Shown: positions 26,801-38,408 of the stretch, piece after piece
How positions within the stretch are numbered: position 1 is the first letter of the stretch
Layout: every line of letters starts with the position of its first letter
From: Hyalella azteca
Lineage: Eukaryota > Arthropoda > Malacostraca > Amphipoda > Hyalellidae
Direction: 5' to 3'
NCBI RefSeq assembly: GCF_000764305.2
Contig: NW_025937306.1
Coordinates: forward strand, 186,001-250,000
DNA length: 64,000 nucleotides
The notes under the pieces: generated by a model
What the model saw: the letters and a program-made list of their open reading frames with translations, nothing else
What the model was told of the DNA's origin: nothing
The model's database searches: none
Position numbers and translations under genes: made by a program

Positions 26801-27019
26801 ATTAGCAATCCAACGGCACCAAGTTTTATGTAAGGAGATACTGAATTGGTACAGATTTTAGTATGCAGCTTCTCTACTTGGCATCTGACGGCCCAGTAAT
26901 TAATAATAAACAACTTGTTCGTGATCTCGTGCTGTTGATGAGTACCGATGGCACGGAAATAATTTCGAAAGACTGACAAGAAATTGAGTTTTACGGGTTA
27001 ACTTTGCGACCAAGGGAAG
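23856..27019. other. Non-coding, nothing assigned
   Basis: No supported gene. Short frames only. 25440-25640 is less AT-rich but has stops in all plus-strand frames. Confidence 0.35.
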
Positions 27020-27660
27020 CGGTGCCGATGATTCACACTCTTCAGAGCCATCGTGCTCCCTATTCTGGAGTTCTGCTGCCAACTTTGGGGCGCCGCTAAA
27101 GGCATATGTGGTGCTGTAATTGGATGCAGTGCAACAAACCTTCTCGTCCAAGATCAGCGGGATGAGGGAATTAGGCTGCTCAGAGAAGCTGAAGCACCAG
27201 TAATTGTTCTTACTGAATAAGTAAGGGAAAGGTATTCAACAATTCAGCACTATACACTTGGAAGATAATAACCCGACCAGCTCCTAACTTTGAAAGTGGG
27301 ACCTTCAGGATAATGAAATTTCACACTTTGCGGAGGAGCAGACTGTGCATGTTATGATTGTTGTCCCCATTGAAAAACCGAGCTGTTAAACCCACGGGTT
27401 TAAACTCTTCGATAGTGATCCCATTTCATTGCGGGTCCCAATTGACCTTTGGAATGCCTTCCAACTGGAGAGTTCACTTCTGATAGATTCAAGAGAGAAT
27501 CAAGAGAGAACTAAAAACGTTTTTAAGCGTGATCTGTGATTATCCGTCACTGCCCCACTAATATCAGCAAGAAGCAAGCAGCAGCATATTGCATCGGCTG
27601 GTTCAAATGATGGCAGATGAGTGGGGTCAATCTAGGCTCGATCTTTTCTTGATGAATAAA
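27020..27660 (+). mobile_element. Decayed 3' end of a jockey/CR1-like LINE reverse transcriptase
   Basis: Conceptual translation, with several stops and frame changes, resembles the C-terminal region downstream of the reverse-transcriptase palm in non-LTR elements. It reads AIVLPILEFCCQLWGA, then VRERYSTIQHYT, then LRRSRLCML-like, then a KNRAVK-like segment and IDLWNAF followed by KNVFKRDL. This order (thumb, RRERY, arginine-rich, WNxLP-like) is typical of the family. It has no palm motifs and no endonuclease, and is dead. It differs from the element at 30.0-31.4 kb. Confidence 0.65.
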
Positions 27661-28042
27661 GCAAATTTGAGTCTTAATGATATCTTTGATCTCCTTGTTT
27701 GGTGATCCAACATTTGATTTATCACTTTATTTGACTCGATAAATGCCGTTCGTACACTTTTGATCGACATGCCTTTCGTTATGTTAAACATTGGACTGTG
27801 AAGGTTTTAATCACCTAATGCTACGTTAACCATTTTTATGTGACAGACTTAAACCTTCATAATTAAGTTGTCAATTGCTATCTACTTTTTAACTACTTTT
27901 GCGCATCTAACTACGTTTCTGGATCTCAGAACGCCAGGTTACTTAAGTCGCCGCTTTTACAAAAAAACACACTCTGATATTAAGATGTAGAAAAATATTC
28001 CAATACCAGTAAAACAATTATTGTTATTATTCCATATAATGC
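27661..28042. other. Non-coding spacer
   Basis: AT-rich DNA between the LINE relic and the ATT microsatellite; nothing assigned. Confidence 0.3.
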
Positions 28043-28427
<385 letters not shown>

Positions 28428-28495
28428 GACGAACTCTTAAAACTCTACATAAAAATGAAGTCCGATTTATTATTTCATTTTTATTATTAATACCA

Positions 28496-28545
28496 TAATA
28501 ATAATAATAATAATAACAATAATAATAATAATTACTATTATTATT
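28496..28545 (+). repeat. (ATA)n imperfect microsatellite
   Basis: An interrupted ATA/ATT triplet repeat, mirror to the long ATT tract on the other side of the inverted-repeat element. Confidence 0.8.
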
Positions 28546-28554
28546 TATTGGGAA

Positions 28555-28624
28555 TGTTCTTCAATGTTAAGAATTTGCGACAGGCCTACGGCCTACTAAA
28601 CGCTGAAACCGCTATTACTATTAT
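28555..28624 (+). mobile_element. SINE 3' tail fragment
   Basis: About 65 bp with a hairpin around AGGCCTACGGCCT followed by AAACGCTGAAACCGCTATTA. The same block ends the fuller tRNA-derived SINE at 50449-50658, so this is a 5'-truncated copy of the same family. Confidence 0.7.
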
Positions 28625-28640
28625 ACCGCTCATGCAACTA

Positions 28641-29036
28641 CAGGGTGCGCCACAGAAACTTACTTATTTGAAAGGTCAATAAAAACAAAAGTACTTCAGT
28701 TATTGTTTTAAATTTTTTTTATTCAAGAAAGAAACTCACGTGGATTTACACCACACCAATAACGCATGTTTAGCCTGTTGACGCAGCCGGAAATGTGGAA
28801 GTGAGCCTCGCCACTGAAAAAAACGACCGCGTCTTCAGGCAGGTTGTCAACCAGCATTTTACGTGCATTTTGACGGGCAACAAAATCGCGTTCAGTTAAT
28901 TCTTGCACTACAGCAAATTTATTTGAGAAACTAACTTGGGAACTTTCCCCTTCAGATGCACCCCCTCGCCCCTCTACCCGACCAACTAACCGCACAGGAA
29001 TTTTTTCAAATAAGTAAGTTTCTGTGGCGCACCCTG
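28641..29036 (-). mobile_element. Mariner/Tc-like deletion derivative with 33-bp perfect TIRs
   Basis: Perfect 33-bp inverted termini (28641-28673 and 29004-29036, beginning CAGGGTGCGCCACAGAAAC) are flanked by TA on both sides (28639-28640, 29037-29038), the Tc1/mariner target signature. At 396 bp it is far too short for a full element. The interior keeps part of a transposase on the minus strand. Confidence 0.88.
28723..28995 (-). pseudogene. Transposase fragment (DDE-type, Tc/mariner-like), broken
   Basis: Ninety codons inside the 396-bp element. The C-terminal half (LTERDFVARQNARKML then AVVFFSGEAHFHISG) resembles the region around the first catalytic Asp in Tc/mariner-like transposases, where FSDEAHFHL is usual. 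Here Asp is replaced by Gly (FSGEAHF), so the active site is lost. The rest of the catalytic domain and the DNA-binding domain are absent. Family resemblance is from memory. Confidence 0.6.
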
Positions 29037-29105
29037 TATGAACGAATCTCCTTCACATTCCAAAGATAGCTTGTCCAAATTCAGTGAGCAAGAAATATCT
29101 CCCTA

Positions 29106-30060
29106 AGTAATGAACGTAGCTCGATGAATTTTGGTACACGTATTCATTAGGACCTCACGGTGATGTTTAGCTCGCGAAAATTTTTTGAATTTCGCCTTCA
29201 TTCGTGAGTTATATAGCAATGCGGGCCAAAATTCGCAGTGAACAAGACATTTCTTCCAAGGTGCTGAACAGATTTGATAGAAATTTTGAATATGCATTCC
29301 TCAATATCCAACGGTGATGTTTAGCTCGTGAAAAATTTTTAGATTTGCGTTCGTTTGCGATTTTTTTTTATTTTTCCCTCATTCATGATTTAAACAGCAA
29401 TACGTGCTTGAATTCGCAGTGAACAAGACATTTATTCTAAAATACTGAACAGATTTGAACGAAACATTGTATATGCATACCTTATAACCTCACAGCGGTG
29501 ATGTTAAGCTCGTGACAACTTGTTCGATTTTGCCTTAGTTTGCGAATTATACGGCTTTTGGTATACAGCTCTTGGTCAATGTAAATTTTAAAATCGGCCT
29601 GAGAAATGCTGGTCGTTTCTCCGTAAATCCATATAACTTGCGAACGAAGTCAAAATTGTAAAAATTGCCACGAGCTAAACATCACCGCAGGGAGGTTAGG
29701 CATTCAAATACAAAGTTTCGTTCAAATCTGTTCGGTATTTTAGAAGTAATTTGTTGTTCACTGCGAATTCAAGCACGTATTGCTGTTTAAATCACGAATG
29801 AGGGAAACATGAAAAAACTCGCGAATGATGGTAAAATACAAAAAATTTACCGAGCCAAACATTAGTTAGGAATGTATATTCAAAATTTCGTTCAAATCTG
29901 TTCAGTACTTTGGAAGAAATGTCTCGTTCACTGCGAATTTTGGCACGTGTCATCATATAACTCGCGAATGCAGGCGAAATTAAATTTTTTGCGAGCTAAA
30001 CATCACAGTTAGGTCCTAGTGAATACGTGTACTAAGATTGAACGAGTTACGTTCATTACT
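29106..30060. repeat. ~955-bp imperfect palindrome made of tandem ~150-180-bp units
   Basis: The left arm has units marked by GATGTTTAGCTCG at about 29162, 29316 and 29500. The right arm carries the same units inverted (CGAGCTAAACATC and a variant) at about 29671, 29851 and 29992. The outermost sequences (from 29106 and up to 30060) are also inverted copies of each other. The centre is near 29580. The right end runs directly into the LINE coding relic at 30045-31411. Confidence 0.8.
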
Positions 30061-31411
30061 TTAAGAGATTTAACACTCTGTATTAAATTTTTGTCCTGTT
30101 CAAATTTCGGTGACCACACGACGTTTCCAAACTCTATGTTCGGGCGCGCGACAGCAACAAACAACTGCTTCATCGTTTCTGCATCTAGGAACTCGAAAGA
30201 GCGTCTGATCAGTCCAAGTCGTTTATTGGCATTATTAACTTGACCTTCAGTATGCTTGGAAATTTTCAACTCATTGTCGATATTAACTCCTAAATCTTTT
30301 TCCATTGTCGACTAGGGCATCATCACTCTGTCGTTGCAACCGTGTCTTCTCATACTGAATCTTGCTGTTCATTATTCTTGCCAAGGTGGATAACTTTACA
30401 TTTATCAGAGTTAAAACGCAGCTGCCACTTATCAGCCCAGTCAACCAGCCTGTCAAGATCACTTTTTGCGACGTATTCTTCACTGTATTATGAAATTTCA
30501 TGTCGTCAGCATACATCGAGCAAACGCTAGACACAGCTTCTGGCAGATCGTTTATAAACGCAACGAATAGAATAGGCCCGAGAACGCTTCCATGTGGCAC
30601 GCCGCTGCGCACCGAGGCCCAGTCTGATACGGACCCATTAATACTGACACGTTGTCGCCTCCCCACTAGAAAATCTCTGATCCATTTGAGTACATTACTC
30701 TCAATTCCCAAAGACTTCAATTTACGCAACAGCCGCTCATGTGGGACACTGTCAAATGCCGTGGCAAAATCAAGGTACACTGCTTCTACTGGCTCCCTTT
30801 CGTCCAGCAGGCGGGTTCATTCGTTAAGAGTAGACAATATGTTAGTGATGCAGGATCTCCCGGCAATAAAGCCATGTTGACAGTCTGATAGGAGATTATT
30901 AGCAGTCAAATTATCTATCAATCGATTCCTCACAACAGATTCAATTACCTTGCAAACGACACTTGTCGAACTGACAGGGCGATAGTTGCCCGGGCAGCTT
31001 GTGTCACATTTTTTTTGAACAATTGCGTCACTTGAGCTTCTTTCCAGTCAGCCGGCAAGATCTATTCGTTCAAAGTTTAAAAAAAAAAAACGACGTCAGG
31101 GTGCCGGTTAGGACAGTTGCTAACTCTTCGAGTAATCTGGGGTGGAAGCCGTCTGGTCCACACGACTTGTTTGGATTTACAGCGATAAGGCTCTTGAGAA
31201 CCTCTTCTTCTTGTATTTCAAAACTTGCTAATTTAGAGCCGACTGGGCGCTCCTCAATAGCTGGAAAACTGTTCAAGTCCTCTTCAGTGAATACGCTACT
31301 GAAAAAATGATTAAGTACGTTAGCCTTGCCCTCATCAGAGGACATCTTTCGTTTATCTACTTTCAAATTAGAAATACCGTCCTTTATCTTGCACTTCGAG
31401 CTAGCGTACAA
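30045..31411 (-). mobile_element. 5'-truncated, frameshifted jockey/CR1-like LINE reverse transcriptase
   Basis: In minus-strand order: a CGPDGFHPRLLEEL block (about 31130), then after a poly-A slippage and frameshift near 31080 a NYRPVS block, HGFIAGRSC, YLDFATAFDSVPHERLLRKL (palm motif A) and GVPHGSVLGPILFVAFINDL. Next come YADD (motif C, about 30495) and, after another frameshift, KDLGVNIDNELKISKHTEGQ and RRSFEFLDAETMKQLF. The catalytic YADD is intact, but there are at least two frameshifts and one stop. The endonuclease domain and ORF1 are missing. The 3' end fuses with the palindromic array. Confidence 0.9.
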
Positions 31412-31620
31412 AATGAATAAATATCAATATATAAATATTGATAGTATCAATATCAATATAATAATATCCATATATTAATAATACTAAATAAATATCAATA
31501 ACAAATAAAATATCAACAATAAATAATGATAAATAATAAATAAATAATATATATATATATATATAATATAATAATAAATAAAAAAAATAAATAAATAATA
31601 ATAAATATCAATAACATGGT
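31412..31620. repeat. AT-only low-complexity tract
   Basis: About 200 bp made almost only of A and T, with AATAA and ATATAT runs and a perfect (AT)n block near 31545-31565, bordering the LINE relic. Confidence 0.9.
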
Positions 31621-31893
31621 AAATTTGCAATATATCGAGATGTTCGATTGTTACAATTTTTAATTCAAATTTTCTAATTCTTGAAAAATTTCGCTTTACT
31701 AAAAAATCCTAAAGTTCATACATAAATATTTTAAACATATTAGCTCTCCAGCGAAGTTGTAATGGGTTCCACGATATGTTTGGTAAGGTTGTCTATGCGA
31801 ACAAAACGTTTATTAAAAGTCCTGTTGTGTGTATGTTTGTACGACCTCCTGTCTCATCAAACATAATTTGAACGTTAGAAAGAGGAAAGTGCA

Positions 31894-34800
31894 ATGTTGA
31901 ATCCCATAGCAACCGATGAAATGTGTTCTGCTAAGTTTGTTCACAACTTCCTTGGTGAGAGTTCAGATTACGTTCTTTAGGAAGTATTAAGCACGCATAA
32001 TTATTTATTATAGCACTGTCACAGTGTCACTTTCTGTTATAATTGGGTCTGCGATGCATCAAAGATTCGAAACATTGGCATCGAAAAAGTTCGAACGTTT
32101 TCTTTTGAAGTTCTAATGTCTTTTAACCTGCTTTGGTATTTATTTTTAGCCACTTGTGCTTTCATTCTCGTCCAATAATGATCTCTCCGCTAATAATAAA
32201 ATGTATCTGACAATTAGTCTAATTTTAATTAGTCTAATTAAATAACCCATATTCACCCCTAGGTATCATGCTTAATAAATTTGCCTATGAAATGATAGTT
32301 ATACTGGTGTATTTTGGAAATCATGGTAAAAAAATTTGCCATTTTTCTTGATATTTGTTGAAGTAATTAGGCAATGGCCATGACTATGATTAAACTAGAA
32401 AATTGGACCAAATCCACATGTAAACAAGATAAATCACTCTAGCTTGTGAGTTGTGGTAAATGCTAATTTCACTTGTTCTTATGTGAAGTTATGCCATGGC
32501 CCTTGACTTGAGCCTGAGGCTTGACACTTGACAAGTTGACCAACTTATTTCTTTAGTTAAAAATTTTAAAAAAAAACTTACTTTTTTACCCATGATATAT
32601 GGAATTGCCTATTGATGATCTTTTTAAGCCCTAATACTTTTTAATTTTACTCAATATTCCAAAATTATGCCAAGATAATAGCAGGTGAAAATGACCATAA
32701 GCTTACTGGGATGTAGAGGAGAATTTCCTAAAAATTGCTGGTAGTGGTACCTAGCCTGGTAGGTGATTTCATAGCAATTGCAAATCAAACCACAGGGAAT
32801 TTTTGAAATTGGTTTTGAAATCAAGTAATTTATTCTATGTTTCTGATTTTAGTATAATTTTTTTTCAGATGTCCTGGAAAATCTTCCAGATGAAGTTCAG
32901 CGCCAGATTACTCTTATGCGTGAGCTTGATATTAATTATCAAAGTAAGTTTGTTTTGACTTTCTAAATGGGTACTCAGTTGGATGTAGTTGAACCTTATT
33001 TCATGGTACTTCACTACTTCTTTGATTTTAATTATCAAAGTAAATTTTTTAACATAATAAATGTATGGGATGGAGTTGAAGCTTGTTTAAATGATTTAAT
33101 GGAACCTAATTGATATTAATTATTAAAGCAAGTTTCTTGTAAGATTCTTGATCTATATATAGAATGCAGTAAACCTCCATTTATAGTTGAAATATTCTCT
33201 TAGCTTAAAATATTGAGAAAATATAGTAATCCCCCATAAATTTTCCTTTCTTCATAATTTGTGGTGCATGAACTTGCCATTATATTCATTCATTTCATTC
33301 GTAATAATATTGAGGATACTCCATAATTGACCACCAATCCACCAACATTGACCAATCCACCAACAGGCACACGCCCATGAAGGCTTTGGAGAACATCTTG
33401 GTATACGGAGAACATGTAAAGTCATTAGAGAACTTAACTATAAAAGGCAATGAAGAGGTTTCAGTTATGGTCTGCCCTCAGTATCTGTACATTTTGGTAG
33501 CAATATCTTTTTTTTTTTGCAGCTCTCCTGAATGAGATGGATGGATTACGACAGGAACTTGAGTCTCGTGACAGTCCTGACTCTGCGTGGGTGAAGCGAC
33601 TGCTGGTACAGCTGCAGGACAAACTTATTGCCACGCAGGAGCTGGCTGATGAGAAACTTCACTCAGTTCAGCAGATCCTAGATCTCATAGAGAGAAAACA
33701 AGAGCAGCTTGATTTCAGCTCAAAAAGTCTTGGTATGCCCCAAAAAATGTAATAATTATTTAAAACATAATTTGTTTAATGCCTAATATTTATTTCAGTT
33801 GTGAATTCAGTATGGTATTCTTTTCGATAGTGTTTGTTTTTGTAATGACTGTTAGTTGATGCAAAAGTTGAGTACTTTATTGTTTGTCTTTGATTTATTA
33901 TTTCTGACTTGGAGTTTAAATTCCCATGTACACAGATGCTGAAAAGTCAGAAAACGAGAAAGCTGCTGAGGCTGCAGCCAATGCAAGCAACTCCAGAGAC
34001 AGAGGTGCTGCTGACAGCAGTGGTAGTGAGCGTGCCAGCAAAAGACCTCGCCGCACCCCTCGTCTGGACTCGACATTCTCCTACAGCAACAGTCTCAACT
34101 CTACAGTCACGGCGTCTGCTTCTCCTCTCGCACACAGCGCCGCTAGCAGCATGGCTGCTAGTGCATCTGCAGGCGTGGCTGCCACTGCTCCTGCTGCTAT
34201 GGGTAGTGGGCCGCTTGGCATCACCAGTGGCGGGGGTGGCAGTGGATCAAGCTATGGCTCTTCCCAACATGACACTTCCCAGGATAAAACTCCCCAGAGA
34301 AACGTCTCTTCCAAGGTTTTATTCAACTGCGTTAATATTCGAAAATTTAAAAAAAAAATCAGGAAATCATAGTACTATTTTTTGTGGTCCTGTTGTTTTG
34401 AGATCTTGTAAAGTTTGAAATTTCACCAAAAATTTTGATAAAATTTACTTAGATTATACGTATATGTTGTTGCTTTTAAATTGTTATAAATTGCGCAGTA
34501 AATATAAGCTTGCAGCAAGATATTTGTCTATGTTTCTGTACTTGCATTTGTACATAAAACCAATTTTTATTACTTAACAAATTAGATGAAACTTCTAGGC
34601 TAAGTAGCCAAGACTATTCATGAATCACAGCTGGGAGGCTTCATTAGGTTCAAAATTTTCTGTGCAAAAATTTATTTGTATTAATTATAACTTGATGTTT
34701 CAGGTTGCCAGCCAAAAGAAAGCCGCCAAGAAGAAGAAGCGCAAGTCTCGCTTGGAGCGCGAGCGAGAAGACTCCCCCACAGAGCTGCCCATTGATCCTG

Positions 34801-35036
34801 ACGAGCCCACCTACTGTCTGTGTGAACAAGTCTCATACGGCGAGATGATCGGCTGCGACAATGATCTGTGCCCTATTGAATGGTTCCATTTCTCGTGCGT
34901 GAATCTCACTCACAAGCCCAAGGGCAAGTGGTTCTGCCCCAAGTGTCGAGGTGACAAACCTACAATGATGAAGCCACGAGCCCAGTTTCTAAGAGAACTC
35001 GAAAAATATAATAAAGAGAAGGAAGAAAAGTCTTAG
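31894..35036 (+). CDS. Inhibitor of growth (ING1/ING2-type) protein with PHD finger, five exons
   Basis: Predicted coding exons 31894-31954, 32869-32943, 33523-33732, 33936-34315 and 34704-35036, all with GT-AG introns and matching phases, give 352 aa. The N-terminal ING domain (about residues 17-112) reads [19 protein letters not shown] and later [19 protein letters not shown]. It forms the helical dimer that joins histone deacetylase or acetyltransferase complexes. A Ser/Ala/Gly linker carries basic nuclear signals ([20 protein letters not shown]). The PHD finger has all zinc ligands: C280, C282, C293, C298, H304, C307, C320, C323. Tyr279 and Trp302 fit the aromatic cage that reads trimethyl-Lys4 of histone H3. 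YGEMIGCDN and KPKGKW match the ING1/ING2 class. It is longer than human ING1 or ING2 because of the linker. The start is the first ATG whose exon joins in phase to the ING domain. Retention of intron 4 would end the protein before the PHD finger. Confidence 0.9.
32925..33140 (+). repeat. Partial triplication of the ING exon 2 end and its splice donor
   Basis: The exon end plus donor (GATATTAATTATCAAAGTAAG) recurs in the intron as GATTTTAATTATCAAAGTAAA near 33025 and GATATTAATTATTAAAGCAAG near 33113. Related sequence follows each (GGATGTAGTTGAA, then GGATGGAGTTGAA). The first intronic copy keeps a GT donor; the second has GC. Confidence 0.75.
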
Positions 35037-38000
35037 TTTTGACGTGGATGGTGTTTCATGGGTGTATGAATGTTTATTTGACTTGTTACTGCAGTTTTTT
35101 CACGTGTAAATATCTTGCCATGTTTTTTATTCATATTTTATATTCGTATACTAAACTGTGTACATAATTTTATTGTGGAAAGAAAGCTCTGCAAGTTGTT
35201 TTACTATGCACGAGTAGCGTTGTTTCTTACAACGTTCTCATTCAAAATTTATTATCGACTCTTTTTTTATGACTTCACATTCCCTCTATTTATGGACTTC
35301 TCATCGACCTTCTAAATGGTATGGTGCTGGAAAGATTGTGTTTGTTTTCTGGTGGATTAACACAATCCACCAGATTGTGATCCACCACAATCCACCAGAT
35401 TTTGATTCTGGTGGATTAAATACTTGATTCGTTGACTCATCATGAACTTTATGGTTGAGAGACTTGGTGGAAACTTTTTGTTTCTTGATTATAGATTCAT
35501 CTGCATTTTAAAACTGGGCTATAAGTGGTCATGAATGGTTAATTAGTGCAACCATTTGAACTATCAAAATGATTTTCTTTTTCATGATTTATTTTTTCCA
35601 AAATTCATGAAGCAATAGTACTATCGTTGTATTTTCTTTGCTCATGATGACTTGATGTTAATGATAAAATGACTTTCAATTTTTTTATTTCAATTCAATC
35701 GATTATTTTGTTTTAAATCCTTGAAGCATACCTAGTAATATCGTCCATGATGTTTATCTGCTCGAACTGTTGAATTTCCAAGTAGGTGAAGCCCTTGGTT
35801 TAAAGTTAATGAACAATGCCATGGTTCATTTGTCAAACAGCATTTTTTTTCAAGGTACGCATTCATTTTCACGTTAGTTATTATTCATATATGACTGAGC
35901 TCAAAATTAATACATTATGTTAGTCGTGCGTTTCTGCAAAGCAAAGAAATAACTAGGCTCTGCACGCATCTCTTGACAGATACTCCTTTTACGTTTATAT
36001 ACAAATGTTCTGTGCTGAGCCATCATATTTAATGTCACAAGCTCATGCGCTTTGTTGTAGGATAGGCGCTTAAGTTAATAGTAATAACTAATAATGTTAC
36101 AGATGTGGATTCAATGTTGACTATTGCAGACTATGTGTTGTCATGAAGTATTTTTTCTTGTGGCTAGTGCCAACTCCATTCAAAGTTTATTTCTAGTTAA
36201 AAACTCACTTAATATTTCTTTCTTATGTTCTATGTGGCGTTAATTTCTCCACAGGCTTCAGAAGCGCAATTTTATTACTTACCCTTTGTATCATCTTCAT
36301 TTTGTTGTTTTTTAATCTTTCATTCCTCCCTAGTTATTATATCTTTGATGTGTAAATTTTTCAGAAAGTTATTGATAAGTAGATTTTCTGTGAAAATTTC
36401 GGCAGCTATGTATACTATTATTTTAAATGATTGAAAATGTATGCTAACCCCACAGTTACTGCGTTTTATCTAACGCAGTCGCCTCTTCATAGTTTTCCTT
36501 CCGCCTTCACTTCACTACCAGATATTCCCATTCACATAATTATTTTCTGTGAGTTCAGGACCATTTTTACCTTGTTGATCTCAATGTTCTTGAATAACTC
36601 GCCCGAAGCTCATTCATTCTGATCATGTATCTGAGATACGGAGTTAAGTAGATATTGAAGCGAGTTCCATTGCAGTTCCTCACTCAGTCTCATAACCCAA
36701 GCTGGCGTGGCGTGCAATCGATAACACCTCAGAGTGTCTTCGTGTCTGTTGCTGTTCGTCTATCGTCTCACTCTGGTGCTGCTTCGTACTCGCCACCTCA
36801 TTTCATATTTAGGCCTATATGAGTGTTTATTTTAATACGTTCCTGACAAGATGAAAATGCAAAAAATATTCGATATTGTACAACTATTTCCTAACTTGAG
36901 CTACACCTGTCATAAAGAAAAAACATTTGATATTTTAATAAGGGACATATTCTATTTGGTAGATAAGTATAATTTGGTTATTTTAAGTATCCTATATTGG
37001 ACCTGTTGATCAGTTCTTCCAATAGCTCTTCAAAGGCTTCCAGTCAGTTGGCATATTTTTTTCATCGATCTAAATCACGAATCGGCAGTCGATTTCTCTT
37101 GCTCTCACTTGGCCGCGTATAAGTTCGCCTGCTGATGGTGCGATGTGCTCCGTAATCACAGCGTGACATATCCACCAACCCGCTTTTCTCAACGAACTCG
37201 TGCAGGTTTAAGGCGCACTTGTAGTGCAGTAGGTTTCGTCCAAGAGACTGGCACTCAAAAATAATTTCGGATGCATAAATTTTATTACGCCTAATTTCAG
37301 TTTTAGACTACACTTGCCCATGGCAGATGGCCAATTAATTCCGCTCCTCGTACGAATCTCTGTCTCCCCGTAATTATAGTTGAGTGCCTGCTCCAGTACT
37401 CGAATTGTTCTTAGCGTAGTAGCTCTGCAAATGATCGGTCGACCCTGTCTATTCAAGAGGGCGCTTGTAATGAAACAGTGTCGACCATATCAAAGCTTTA
37501 ATTTTATACATACATTCTGATTAAAATAAATCGAACGTACCAGTCGATTTAGACTTGATTCAAGATCCCAATTATAGATGAAGGCAACAAGGTTTTCTTG
37601 ATCATTTGAGCATAAATTCGCTGCTGGAAGTTGAACGAAAGCCGCAACCAAACAAAGATCGCAATTGGAAACCACATATTTACAAATCAGCAAGGTTTCA
37701 AACGAATATATAATCTAGAAGTGCGGCAGTTACGTAAATTAATACGGATTCCAGGGCATAACTACCCGACATAGCTAATAGCAGGCTGTATTTTGAGTAA
37801 AACATTTTACCCTTCCGCTAACGCTTTTCCATTTACAAATCACGCGTCAATTGATCGAAAAATGGTTCAGGAGAGCCGAATAAACGATCCCTAATGGGTC
37901 AATTACTAGTTTGAGGATTTGAAGTTAAGCAGCAACTTGATAGGGAGGGGAAGGAACACGTGGCCAGTGAAACTAATCTTTTAGTACTAAATTGTTTTAA

Positions 38001-38408
38001 AACTATTTTTTTGACGGAATATAACTTATTTACAAAATTCTTCCAATCACACATGACAATTTGTGTCTAATGAAGATCATTAGAAATAAAAGCGTTAAAG
38101 ACGTCTGTTTAGTTGCAGCAAATGAAGGTCTATTCTGGTTTGGATTAGTGGAGCCCAGTGCCTGGTTATGTGAACAAAAACCAACACTTGCGGTGATAGA
38201 AGAAGACCTCAAATTAAAGTACAGAGTGAGACCTGTGAAGTTTGTAGTGGAAAAATAATTTCTCTGTCCAACTAAACATCTGCAAAGTCGCTACTTGAAG
38301 AAATACTAAATCTCATTCTTGAGCACTAATCAATAATGTATTAATCCCAGGAACATGAATGAAGATTGCAACTTCAATAACAAGAAAATGTACAAGGCAA
38401 ACAAATTA
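35037..38408. other. ING 3' flank and intergenic DNA
   Basis: Presumably the ING 3' untranslated region, then spacer. At 35348-35418 four copies of CTGGTGGATT or its complement AATCCACCAG could fold into alternative hairpins. No other gene is supported. Short frames here look non-coding. I could not fix a polyadenylation site. Confidence 0.4.

Noticed and set aside
33909..34418. Alternative 169-codon frame in ING exon 4
   Set aside because: Same DNA in another phase; the frame that joins the neighbouring exons with matching phases and the basic nuclear signal is the real one.
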